DNA of 11,239 nt from Polaromonas sp. (GTDB taxonomy: Bacteria > Pseudomonadota > Gammaproteobacteria > Burkholderiales > Burkholderiaceae_C). The notes beneath the pieces were generated by a model. That model searched no databases and was not told the DNA's origin. It worked only from the letters and a program-made list of their open reading frames with translations. Positions 1 through 5,733 of the stretch are shown in pieces. Made by a program: the position numbers and the translations under genes. The DNA lies in assembly GCA_028292345.1 (NCBI GenBank), contig JAQGMN010000472.1, forward strand, positions 1 through 11,239, read 5' to 3'. The number at the start of each line of letters is the position of its first letter. Positions within the stretch are counted from its first letter, which is position 1.

Positions 1-126
1 CAGTACTTGCAAACCAGTGAAACGGTTGGCTACGTCGTGATCGATATTGATGCAGCGTATTCGGACATGGCGCTTGCCAAATTGGCCAATGTTCCGGGAA
101 CCATTCGCAGCCGGGTTCTTTTCTAA
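1..126 (+). CDS. serA: D-3-phosphoglycerate dehydrogenase, C-terminal end (partial)
   Basis: The window opens inside a reading frame whose last 41 codons read QYLQTSETVGYVVIDID near the start and PGTIRSRVLF at the end, then TAA at 124-126. This matches the C-terminal ACT regulatory domain of SerA; E. coli SerA has QYLQTS, GYVVIDI and a final PGTIRARLLY in the same order. SerA oxidises 3-phosphoglycerate to 3-phosphohydroxypyruvate, the first step of serine biosynthesis, in the cytoplasm. The ACT domain binds serine for feedback inhibition. The catalytic domains lie outside the window. An IS5-type element is inserted 17 bp after the stop codon, so any native terminator may have been displaced. 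Identification rests on this short tail alone, but the match is distinctive. Confidence 0.88.
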   Translation, partial: QYLQTSETVGYVVIDIDAAYSDMALAKLANVPGTIRSRVLF

Positions 127-143
127 AGGATTGGCAACCATTA

Positions 144-713
144 GGCCGTATTCGGAAAGTCAATGGAGCCATTTCATGGTGCCGGCGATGTGCACAAAGC
201 CCAGAAACCTGACGTCGAGCTTGTCATAGCGGGTAGCCACGCGGGGAAAGTTCTTCATGCGCTGGAAAAGGTTTTCCACCAAGTGGCGCGCCTGGTAGCG
301 GTGCGTGTCCAGGACGCGCGGGTTCTTCTTGCGGTTGACCCGGCTGGCAATGATGACCTCCAGGCCTTGACTTTGTGCAGCCTGGACAATTTTGTCCGAG
401 TCGTAGGCTCTGTCAGCCAATAGCGCCTGGGCCTGCAGCCCACTCAGCAGTTCGGGCACGGGTCTGGAGTCGTGGCATTGCCCGGCGGTCAGCACAAAGC
501 GCAGCGGGTTGCCCAGCGTGTCGCACACGGCGTGGATTTTGGTATTGCGCCTGCCGCGCGTGATGCCGATGGCTTGCGGGTCGCTGCTCCTGCGCGCGCC
601 TGCCGAGGATTGATGCGCCCGGCAGCAAGTGGAGTCCACCATCACGCAGCCATTATGCAAATCTGTTCTTCATCTTGCACAACTCAGCGCATCAAACTTT
701 CCGAACAGCGCCT
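144..713 (-). mobile_element. Internally deleted IS5-family (IS427-like) element
   Basis: The element is bounded by 17-bp imperfect terminal inverted repeats: GGCCGTATTCGGAAAGT at 144-160 and, read on the minus strand, GGCGCTGTTCGGAAAGT at 713-697 (14 of 17 identical). Both ends are flanked by TA in a TTA...TAA context, consistent with a short TA/TNA target duplication as known for the IS427 group. At 570 bp it is shorter than the roughly 800-900 bp usual for this group. The missing part is the first half of the transposase, lost at a junction near 650-675, just inside the right end. It keeps both ends, so a full-length relative could in principle move it in trans. Confidence 0.8.
160..660 (-). 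pseudogene. IS5-family transposase, N-terminally deleted DDE domain
   Basis: This 166-codon frame keeps the whole catalytic core of an IS5-family DDE transposase. The first Asp is in VDSTCCRAH (D9), the second in LLADRAYDSD (D83), and the Glu is E129 in HLVENLFQRMK, with the expected E-x6-K spacing and the typical tail ATRYDKLDVRFLGF. The N-terminal DNA-binding part, about 90-110 residues in relatives, is absent. The annotated start is a TTG; the frame stays open up to a GTG at 679-681, and a stop precedes that. A separate ATG at 672-674 (MKNRF...), probably the old first-ORF start, runs into a stop in another frame after about ten codons. The TGA stop overlaps the inner edge of the left inverted repeat. 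Probably inactive. Confidence 0.85.
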
Positions 714-853
714 AATGTGTTTTTCAACAGCTTTTTTCATCCCTCGTTGCTGATGGCGCCCCTGGTCAGCACGGGCCGGCTGGGCAGCATGCCTAAGCTT
801 GCCCAACCAGCCTTTGTCAGTTCAAGCCGTTGATAAGCGATGGGCTGAAATCG

Positions 854-884
854 ATCTGCCTGCACCGCGGCAGATGGCGTTTTT
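854..884 (+). terminator. Weak rho-independent terminator-like hairpin
   Basis: The arms ATCTGCC (854-860) and GGCAGAT (869-875) pair perfectly over 7 bp with an 8-nt loop, followed after GGCG by TTTTT (880-884). The gap between stem and T-run is longer than usual. There is no plus-strand gene between the IS element and this hairpin, so it may be the original terminator for readthrough from serA, moved 570 bp away by the IS insertion. This is inference. Confidence 0.35.
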
Positions 885-934
885 ACCCAAGACGCGACAA
901 TCACAACAGCAAGCTGAGGCTTAGGACTACAAGC

Positions 935-957
935 GTAAGCAAGTTGTAAGGTTACAA
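935..957. promoter_or_regulatory. Palindrome TTGTAAGGTTACAA with overlapping GTAAG repeats
   Basis: A 6-bp perfect dyad, TTGTAA-GG-TTACAA, lies at 944-957. Overlapping it are two direct GTAAG repeats at 935-939 and 946-950, spaced 11 bp, one helical turn. Direct repeats with this spacing are typical of OmpR/PhoB-type regulator boxes, while the dyad would suit a dimeric repressor or a LuxR-type regulator. Its place 270 bp before the response-regulator start is compatible with control of that gene, but no binding protein can be named. Confidence 0.35.
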
Positions 958-1227
958 ATGAGGGCTTGCCATGGCATTCGTTTTCCCTGCCTAAGGAATT
1001 GCCATATTTTCTTTAAAGCCCGTGCAAGCCGCATTTCGCGCAGGAGTGGCATGTTAGGTCGGCCTGACACTGAGCATGCCAGGCTCAATGCCGACGCAGT
1101 ATTGGTCTGATCCAAGCACGCATGGCCAAGGTGCTTGCCATCCATCGCACGGGAATGGCGCTTGGTGCTCATTAAGTAGCACACGGCAAGGCAACACACA
1201 ACATCGAACTAAGAAGGGGCTTGTCCT

Positions 1228-2049
1228 GTGTCCGTTAGTCCATTTGCAATCGACGAATTGCAGCTTTTGAATGACGCCGGGGTGGCGCCAGAATTTTTGA
1301 CAAAAGGCGCTTTCCCGCCGGCAAGCCCTCTTCGGGCTGCACACCGCGGCATGCCATCGATGTGGCCGGGCTTCCTCACCGGCCAAGCCGAGCAACCGGT
1401 GCGGGTGCTCTTGATCGATGACGATGCGAACATGCGCCGCGTGATCGCGCACGAATTGCTGGCCGACCTGCGCATCGACCTGGTGAGCCAGGGCGCCAGC
1501 GCACGCGAAGGGCGCCGCTTGATCAGCCAGAGCGAGTTTGACGTCATGCTGGTCGACCTGAACCTGGGCGACGGCACGGGCTTTGAGCTGATCGAGCAGA
1601 TGAAGGCTGTGCGCCCGGCAGCCGAGGCCGTCGTCATTTCGGCTATGGAAGACGCGCAGCACGCGCTGCATGCGTTCAAACTCGGCGCCACGGGCTACCT
1701 GGTGAAAAATTCCTGGTTCGGCAACTTTGCGCAAGCGGTGCTGCAGGTGGTCAATGGGGGTGCATCCATCACGCCCGGGCTGGCGCGCAGGCTTTTGGGC
1801 AAATTCGAGCCCCTGGCCACGAAAAGCGCTGCCGAGCCGGGCAGCCACAAAGCCAGGGACAAGCTATCCGAGCGCGAAAAAGGCGTGCTGCAACTGGTCG
1901 CCTCGGGCCACACGAGCATGGACATTGGCGCGCGTCTGAACATCAGCGGGCAGACCGTGCACACGCACCTCAAGAACATCTACCGCAAGTTCAATGTGCG
2001 AAATCGCGCGCAAGCGGTGCGCTTTGCGGCAGCCCACGGAATTTTTTAA
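1228..2049 (+). CDS. NarL/FixJ-family two-component response regulator
   Basis: A 273-aa protein with a receiver domain at about residues 58-175 and a LuxR-type helix-turn-helix at about 212-270. The acidic pocket is D64-D66 (LLIDDD), the phospho-acceptor is D110 in MLVDLNL, the conserved Ser is S138 and the conserved Lys is K160 (GYLVKNS). The output domain shows LSEREKGVLQLVASG and TVHTHLKNIYRKF, characteristic of this family. Phosphorylation by a histidine kinase would drive dimerisation and DNA binding. The GTG start at 1228 is preceded by AGAAGGGG at a suitable 8-nt distance. This leaves a 58-residue N-terminal extension before the receiver domain with no recognised motif; internal ATG starts at codons 42 and 45 lack a ribosome-binding site. 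No kinase gene is nearby, so its partner is encoded elsewhere. The input signal is unknown. Confidence 0.9.
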   Translation: MSVSPFAIDELQLLNDAGVAPEFLTKGAFPPASPLRAAHRGMPSMWPGFLTGQAEQPVRVLLIDDDANMRRVIAHELLADLRIDLVSQGASAREGRRLISQSEFDVMLVDLNLGDGTGFELIEQMKAVRPAAEAVVISAMEDAQHALHAFKLGATGYLVKNSWFGNFAQAVLQVVNGGASITPGLARRLLGKFEPLATKSAAEPGSHKARDKLSEREKGVLQLVASGHTSMDIGARLNISGQTVHTHLKNIYRKFNVRNRAQAVRFAAAHGIF

Positions 2050-2112
2050 CCCCGCCGGTCACCCCATCGTGCTGGTTTGCTGAGCAGCCGTTTGCAGCCA
2101 TTGCAAGTTAGC

Positions 2113-2143
2113 GCGAAGCATGTATGTCAATGGGTGGCTTCGC
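2113..2143. repeat. Inverted repeat downstream of the response regulator
   Basis: GCGAAGC (2113-2119) and GCTTCGC (2137-2143) form a perfect 7-bp inverted repeat with a 17-nt loop. It lies between the convergent response-regulator and BON genes. There is no T-run on either side, so it is not a classic terminator, though it could slow transcription. Confidence 0.3.
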
Positions 2144-2223
2144 CTGATCGGCCTGCACCACGACGGGAAAAGCGCCTGCCGCCCGGCCGTCATCGAGGCC
2201 GTGGACAAGACCGTAAATTGACC

Positions 2224-2478
2224 TCAAAACGTGGTCCAAAGCGGCCTGCTTGCGAGGAGGCTTCTTGGCTTGACATCGATGTGCACGGCCAGCGACTTGA
2301 TACCAGCCACACGCTGCGCGGCACACTGGGCGCGGTGCTTGTGGGCGTAAATGGCCACTTCGCCGCCCAGCGTCACCTTTCCATTCATGGCCTGGAAGTG
2401 AATTTTCTTGGCATGGGCGCCCAGTTCCCAAGCCAATTCATCGGTGATGTCTTTTTCAAGCTGTTGGTCGGTTTTCAT
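2224..2478 (-). CDS. Single-BON-domain protein (short)
   Basis: An 84-aa protein beginning MKTDQQLEKDITDELAWE, the usual opening of BON-domain proteins. The hydrophobic and glycine pattern NGKVTLGGEV (about residues 32-41) and AAQRVAGIKSLAVHIDV (about 53-70) follow; these are BON signatures. BON domains are thought to bind phospholipid membranes or ligands and occur in OsmY-like stress proteins. Relatives that start this way often carry two or three BON repeats over about 200 residues; this one stops after one (tail LLASRPLWTTF). I found no clear second domain downstream in any minus-strand frame, so it is either a naturally short form or the 5' stump of a longer gene. It has no signal peptide and no strong ribosome-binding site. 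It is transcribed convergently with the response regulator. Confidence 0.75.
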   Translation of the reverse strand: MKTDQQLEKDITDELAWELGAHAKKIHFQAMNGKVTLGGEVAIYAHKHRAQCAAQRVAGIKSLAVHIDVKPRSLLASRPLWTTF

Positions 2479-2935
2479 CTGATGTCGTTTTCAGTAGGAA
2501 TTTGACAGGGTGCGTTTGGAAAAACAGAGCCACCAGACGGGCTTCGTGGCATGGGCTCCATTTCGGCCGGGCAACCTGGGCAAGCCGCTGCCAGGCTCTA
2601 TCTATTCATGACGTTATCTTGGCGTGCCGGGCTGGCAGTGCGGCGTAGGAAACCACTGGTGATGCGGGCAGGCAATGACTGTGCTTTTCATTCTTCAAAA
2701 ACTGAGAAGCGCAATGGATGCGGTCAGGCGGGCCGTCGGCCATCCTAAAGGACTGCCTGAATCGCTGAACGCCAGGCCCATGGGCTGTGTTCTTTTGGTA
2801 GCTTAGCAGTTCATGGTCAGGCTGGTGTGGTTCGGCGCCAGTGTCCAGTCATGACGCTCTTCACTGTTTCCCCCAACCACGTCAAGTCGTGCAAACTCCG
2901 CATGACTGCAGCCTGGCTTCGCTTTGACGTAGGGT

Positions 2936-2960
2936 AAAAAAAACCGCCGTGTCAGCGGTT
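2936..2960 (-). terminator. Minus-strand rho-independent terminator, orphan
   Basis: Read on the minus strand, AACCGC (2960-2955) pairs with GCGGTT (2947-2942) over 6 bp around a 7-nt loop and runs straight into eight T residues (2943-2936). This is a good intrinsic terminator for leftward transcription. No minus-strand gene is recognisable immediately to its right. A short open frame ends in TAA (2961-2959) at the foot of the hairpin, and the IS element at 3054 separates the terminator from whatever preceded it. Confidence 0.65.
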
Positions 2961-3006
2961 ATCTCACGGTTCCCCAGTCCGGCGCTGGAGGAGCGTTCCC
3001 AGTTGC

Positions 3007-3024
3007 CCCTGGCCCTGGCCCTGG
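3007..3024. repeat. Tandem repeat (CCCTGG)x3
   Basis: Three exact copies of CCCTGG stand in a row, about 30 bp left of the second IS element. On the minus strand they would encode a Pro-Gly run in the short frame that ends at the terminator. No function is evident. Confidence 0.5.
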
Positions 3025-3105
3025 GGCTTGGGCTCGTATTTTTACTGCGCTAGGGCTTGTTAACGCAAATTTGACAAACTGAGGCACTACGGAGAAACTG
3101 CCCGG

Positions 3106-3868
3106 ATGCAACTCACTTGGGAACAATCCGAACTGATCGCGCCGTTCCTGCCGCGCCAGCGCGGCAACATTCGGCTGGACAACTTGGCTGTGGTCAACGC
3201 TATCTTGTTTGTCGCCGCCAATGGCTGCAAGTGGCGCGCGCTGCCCAGCCACTACGGCTGCTGTCACAGCATCTACACGCGCATGAGCCGCTGGACCAGG
3301 GCCGGGGTGCTTGACGCGGTGTTTGAGCGGCTGCAGCGCGAGCGCCTGATGCGCGTGCGCATCGAGGCGGTGAGCCTGGACTCGACCATCATCAAGGTGC
3401 ATCCGGACGGCACCGGCGCGCTGAAAAAAACGGCCCCCAGGCCATTGGCAAAAGCCGCGGCGGCTGGACCACCAAACTTCATCTGGTTGCCGCGGGTGCC
3501 TGCGACGCTATAACGTGGAGCTTGACGCCGGGCCAGGCGGGCGACGCCCCCGAAGGGCGCAGGCTGATCCAGGCCATGGTCGGGCCGCAGGAGGCGGGCC
3601 AAGTCGCGCTGCTGATGGACAGCGCCTTCGAGGGCAACGCCACGCAGGAGTTGGCCTGGCAACTGGGCTTTGTGCTGGTGGTTCCGCCAAACCCAAAGCG
3701 GTGCCAGCGGCACAAGTTGGACAAGGCGCTGTACCGTCGGCGCAACGAGGTCGAGCGAATGTTTCGCCGGCTCAAGTCCTGGCGTCGCGTGTTCACGCCT
3801 ACGACAAGACCGACGTGATGTTCGCCGCCTTTATTACCGTCGCGCTCATTGCCGAGGCTCTTCGATAG
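3106..3868 (+). pseudogene. IS5-family transposase, two-frame with A7 frameshift site and a C-terminal lesion
   Basis: The first frame (3106-3513) carries the N-terminal domain, with WEQSELIAPFLP, NGCKWRALP and the first catalytic Asp in SLDSTIIKVHPDG (D92). At A7 (3424-3430) a -1 shift, by ribosomal frameshifting or polymerase slippage, continues into NGPQAIGKSRGGWTTK, LTPGQAGDAPEGRR, the second Asp in LLMDSAFEG (codon 3618-3620) and the Glu in RRNEVERMFRRLK (codon 3753-3755). This arrangement is known in the IS427 group. A second shift is needed near 3798, where one base seems lost: the frame otherwise ends at TGA 3818, while YDKTDVMFAAFITVALIAEALR-type sequence continues in another frame to TAG at 3866-3868. 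That loses about 22 C-terminal residues. Repaired length would be about 254 aa. GGAG upstream of ATG 3106 may serve as the ribosome-binding site. Activity is doubtful. Confidence 0.85.
3424..3430 (+). other. A7 slippery site joining transposase frames
   Basis: Seven consecutive A residues follow CTG in the first frame. Reading one A twice gives AAA AAA AAC GGC, which joins the first and second transposase frames exactly where homologous sequence continues. Transcriptional slippage to A8 would have the same effect. Confidence 0.75.
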
Positions 3869-3942
3869 CGTTAACAGGCCCTAGCGCCGCGCTGTCCACT
3901 TCCTGGCAAGACACAAAAGGTGCCGGGTCAATCAAACCTCAC

Positions 3943-3949
3943 AAAGGAG
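3943..3949 (+). promoter_or_regulatory. Strong Shine-Dalgarno sequence for the 74-aa gene
   Basis: AAAGGAG lies 7 nt before ATG 3957. It is among the best ribosome-binding sites in the window and is the main support for the small gene that follows. Confidence 0.65.
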
Positions 3950-3956
3950 CTGGAGC

Positions 3957-4181
3957 ATGTCCAATTGGAGCGACTACACGCACGGGGCAACGCTGTGCGC
4001 CTCTGCGCACCTTGTCAGCCTCGCGACCGAACTGCAAACAAGGCTGGCCAAAGAGGGCAACGAGTTCGGCCTCGATGAGGCGCTCTTTATTCTGCGCCAG
4101 ATCGGCAGCATTGCCCAATCCATGGGCCTGGCAGTCGAAGGGGAGCATTTTGTGCGTGATCAGGCAGGGCTGACGGCTTGA
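3957..4181 (+). CDS. Hypothetical protein, 74 aa
   Basis: The frame reads MSNWSDYTHGATLC at the start and ends VRDQAGLTA. I do not recognise a family. The sequence is soluble and likely mostly helical (LVSLATELQTRLAKEGNEF, LDEALFILRQIGSIAQSMG), with no signal peptide or membrane segment. Support comes from the strong AAAGGAG site 7 nt upstream and a plausible amino-acid composition. It begins 77 bp right of the second IS element, so its original promoter may have been separated from it or replaced. It is convergent with the 106-aa gene. Confidence 0.65.
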   Translation: MSNWSDYTHGATLCASAHLVSLATELQTRLAKEGNEFGLDEALFILRQIGSIAQSMGLAVEGEHFVRDQAGLTA

Positions 4182-4202
4182 CGCTACTTGACACTGCTTG
4201 TA
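4177..4202. repeat. 10-bp-spaced CTTGAC repeats over a stop codon
   Basis: CTTGAC at 4177-4182, CTTGAC at 4187-4192 and CTTGTA at 4197-4202 recur every 10 bp. The first overlaps the TGA stop of the 74-aa gene. Helically phased repeats can bind proteins, but the position at a gene end and the short length mean it may be chance. Confidence 0.3.
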
Positions 4203-4288
4203 CGGTGTGCGGAGAGTCCCAACATCTGCTTGGCTTACCTACAGCCAGCTCCTTTCACTTCGCCAGCATGGCCATCTATGAGTAGCGC

Positions 4289-4328
4289 TTCAAGCCTGGG
4301 CCGCCAGTCAGTGGGGAACCGGCTTGAA
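4289..4328. repeat. 8-bp inverted repeat at the 3' end of the 106-aa gene
   Basis: TTCAAGCC (4289-4296) and GGCTTGAA (4321-4328) are perfect complements with a 24-nt loop, spanning the stop codon of the minus-strand gene. The arm is followed by four A residues on the plus strand. It could help stabilise or end the convergent transcripts; evidence is structural only. Confidence 0.35.
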
Positions 4329-4628
4329 AAACTGTGTCTGTAGGGAAGCTGCACATGCACGCAACGCGAGAGATTCAGATGCCAGCGCAAAGCGCAGCAC
4401 TTCAACGGCGTAGGCTGCGTCACTTTCAAAGCGATGGGGGTCAATCCACCACCCTTGCCCGGCCATCAACCATTTAAAATCGACCCTTGCCAGCAGACAA
4501 GCGCATGCATCGAAGTTGCCTTTATCTTGAGCGAGCACCTGTCCTGCCGATGCTTCGCTTTGAGGAATGAAAGCATTGCTCGCGATGTAGGTCGAGAGCA
4601 GGCCAGCCGGGGCGATATAAGTAGTCAT
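4308..4628 (-). CDS. Hypothetical protein, 106 aa
   Basis: The protein starts MTTYIAPAGLLSTYIASNAF and has a central block FDACACLLARVDFKWLMAGQ then GWWIDPHRFESDAAYA, ending with alanine/leucine-rich helices (LRFALASESLALRACAASLQ). I believe similar uncharacterised proteins with this tryptophan-rich block occur in related Burkholderiales, but I cannot assign a domain or function. AAGGGA upstream of ATG 4628 is a reasonable ribosome-binding site. There is no signal peptide or clear membrane span. The pattern, a small all-helical protein with clustered Trp/Asp/His residues, gives no safe hint of activity. Confidence 0.72.
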   Translation of the reverse strand: MTTYIAPAGLLSTYIASNAFIPQSEASAGQVLAQDKGNFDACACLLARVDFKWLMAGQGWWIDPHRFESDAAYAVEVLRFALASESLALRACAASLQTQFFKPVPH

Positions 4629-5181
4629 GGCATCCCTTGACTGATTAGATCAATTGCATTCATGTCCTAAATGCAGTGAATGCTATTCATATTGAACAGC
4701 AACAAGTTAGAAAAGGACAGGCAAACCTGCCTATCTGTTGCTGCCTTGCTACGCACAAATCAGTTACTGGCGTGCCGGTGTTCACGACCATCCCCTGCAG
4801 GGCATGGGTCGACTTTTGCAGGCATCATGCAGCCTGCTGCCCCTTGGCCTGCTCAGTTTGACTTGGCAGTCGCGGATGGCAGCGGTCAAGCGGCTTTCCT
4901 GATTCAGGCTTGTCAAGCATGAACGAGGCGCAAGACAGTGAATGTCTAAACCCATCGATGCGCAGCGGGACTTTATGACTTCACCGGGTGGCCATTGGCT
5001 CCCCATGGCAGTCTTGGGGCATTCTTGCGGCAGGGCCTTTCCCAAGCTGCTTAAAACCAAAACCCAGGCTGGACAGCTCTGGCTGCACAGCTTTGTACGC
5101 AACGCAGTCGACATACTTGCAAAGTTCACTCTTGAGGCGCACTACGATGCGTGCTGGTTCAACTCTTTAATAAAACCCAAT
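4629..5181. other. Intergenic region upstream of the H-NS-like gene
   Basis: The 553 bases between the divergent 106-aa gene and the H-NS-like gene hold two notable structures. GCATTCA (4656-4662) and TGAATGC (4677-4683) form a 7-bp dyad, next to ATTCAT at 4685. Nested hairpins at 4697-4743 have CAGCAACA/TGTTGCTG as outer arms and AGGCA/TGCCT as inner arms. From 4942 the frame of the H-NS-like gene is already open, but its translation there matches no family. No gene is supported. Confidence 0.5.
4656..4743. repeat. Dyads and nested hairpin in the divergent intergenic region
   Basis: TGAATGC (4677-4683) can pair with GCATTCA upstream (4656-4662) or partly with ATTCA downstream (4685-4689). 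A larger nested structure follows: outer 8-bp arms 4697-4704 and 4736-4743, inner 5-bp arms 4719-4723 and 4728-4732 with a 4-nt loop. These may act as operators or as leader RNA structure; no regulator can be assigned. Confidence 0.35.
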
Positions 5182-5562
5182 ATGAACGAACTCGTCAAGC
5201 TCCGCCAGCAAATAACCGAGATGGAAAAGCAGGCCGCAGAACTGAAGAAAAAGAACCGTCCTGCTGTACTTGCCGAACTGCGCGAGCAAATGGCCGCCTA
5301 CCGCATCACCGCCGAAGAGCTGAGCCGTCCGGCTCCCAAAGCCAGGCCCAAAGCGACGCCAGCCAAATCGGCGAGCCCGGCCAAAGGCAAAAAGCCCGTG
5401 GTGTCTTCGCCAGCCAAGTACCGCGGACCCGAGGGCCAGCAGTGGACCGGCCGGGGAACGGCGCCCAAGTGGCTCAACGACTTGGTGGCGGGCGGAAAGG
5501 CCCGGGAGGATTTCCTGATCGCTCCAGACTCGGCAGCTTCTGGCAGCGCGGTAGCCGAGTAA
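5182..5562 (+). CDS. H-NS family nucleoid-associated protein
   Basis: A 126-aa protein. Residues 1-45 form a coiled-coil oligomerisation segment (MNELVKLRQQITEMEKQAAE). A basic Lys/Pro/Ala linker follows (KARPKATPAK, AKGKKP; about 52-75), then the C-terminal H-NS DNA-binding core YRGPEGQQWTGRGTAPKWL (about 80-98), where GRG-x-APKW is the AT-hook-like minor-groove motif of the family. Such proteins bind curved AT-rich DNA and silence horizontally acquired genes. The frame is open for 80 codons upstream to an ATG at 4942, but that extension matches nothing and would give an abnormal length, so ATG 5182 is chosen from family alignment. No Shine-Dalgarno site is seen before it. The linker resembles histone H1-like tails of Burkholderiales. 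It may be the silencer for neighbouring accessory genes (inference). Confidence 0.87.
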   Translation: MNELVKLRQQITEMEKQAAELKKKNRPAVLAELREQMAAYRITAEELSRPAPKARPKATPAKSASPAKGKKPVVSSPAKYRGPEGQQWTGRGTAPKWLNDLVAGGKAREDFLIAPDSAASGSAVAE

Positions 5563-5704
5563 AAAACACTGGTCATCGCAGCGCTGTGGCGCAACTGGGC
5601 ACTGCTCGCCTTGACCGGGCCGCTCAGGCTTCATAGCCGAGCCGTTTAGCCAGCAATGGCGTTCAAACTCGACATGACACTCAATGTGAATCTTGAGCAT
5701 CCAA

Positions 5705-5731
5705 GACAGCGCCAGCGCTGTCAGCGCTGGC
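5705..5731. repeat. Two overlapping, mutually exclusive palindromes
   Basis: GACAGCGC-CA-GCGCTGTC spans 5705-5722. GCCAGCGCTG-T-CAGCGCTGGC, two perfect 10-bp arms around one base, spans 5711-5731. They share bases, so only one hairpin can form at a time. The second is a near-perfect 21-bp dyad and could be a protein-binding site or a cruciform/hairpin at the transcript end. Confidence 0.55.
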
Positions 5732-5733
5732 AC

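Larger units (their letters stand above)
714..1227. other. Gene-free spacer upstream of the response regulator
   Basis: There is no convincing coding region in these 514 bases. The stretch holds a weak terminator-like hairpin (854-884), an operator-like palindrome with an 11-bp direct repeat (935-957), and two further dyads: TGGCATG/CATGCCA at 1047-1053 and 1075-1081, and GTGCT/AGCAC at 1165-1182, about 45 bp before the regulator start. I could not fix a sigma-70 promoter with confidence. Confidence 0.6.
2479..3053. other. Gene-free spacer between the BON gene and the second IS element
   Basis: These 575 bases contain no gene I can support. A 65-codon plus-strand frame at 2551-2748 shows no family resemblance and no ribosome-binding site. 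Visible structure is limited to the palindrome GCCCATGGGC near 2777-2786, a minus-strand terminator at 2936-2960, and three tandem CCCTGG units at 3007-3024 just before the IS element. Confidence 0.55.
3054..3880 (+). mobile_element. IS5-family element with CTAG target duplication
   Basis: The ends are GGCTTGTTAACGC at 3054-3066 and its near-perfect complement at 3868-3880 (12 of 13 identical). Both ends are bordered by CTAG (3050-3053 and 3881-3884), the YTAR-type target duplication known for IS5-family elements. The 827-bp length fits the IS427 group, which encodes its transposase in two overlapping frames. The insertion split a spacer between the minus-strand terminator at 2936-2960 and the small gene at 3957. 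Removing the element and one CTAG rebuilds the empty site. Confidence 0.88.

Noticed and set aside
768..810. GGCTGG...CCAGCC hairpin as a terminator
   Set aside because: Only 6 bp pair cleanly over a long loop and just three T residues follow.
1054..1848. 264-codon minus-strand open frame
   Set aside because: It is antisense to the response regulator, whose motifs are unambiguous; the length is a by-product of high GC.
2551..2748. 65-codon plus-strand frame
   Set aside because: No ribosome-binding site, no recognisable family and no matching neighbour context.
2959..3402. 147-codon minus-strand frame ending at the orphan terminator
   Set aside because: Most of it is antisense to the IS transposase. 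Only the short tail left of 3054 could be old host sequence, and that is reported as a finding instead of a gene.
4177..4216. TTGACA at 4188-4193 as a sigma-70 -35 box
   Set aside because: There is no acceptable -10 element 16-18 bp downstream and no gene on that strand to drive.
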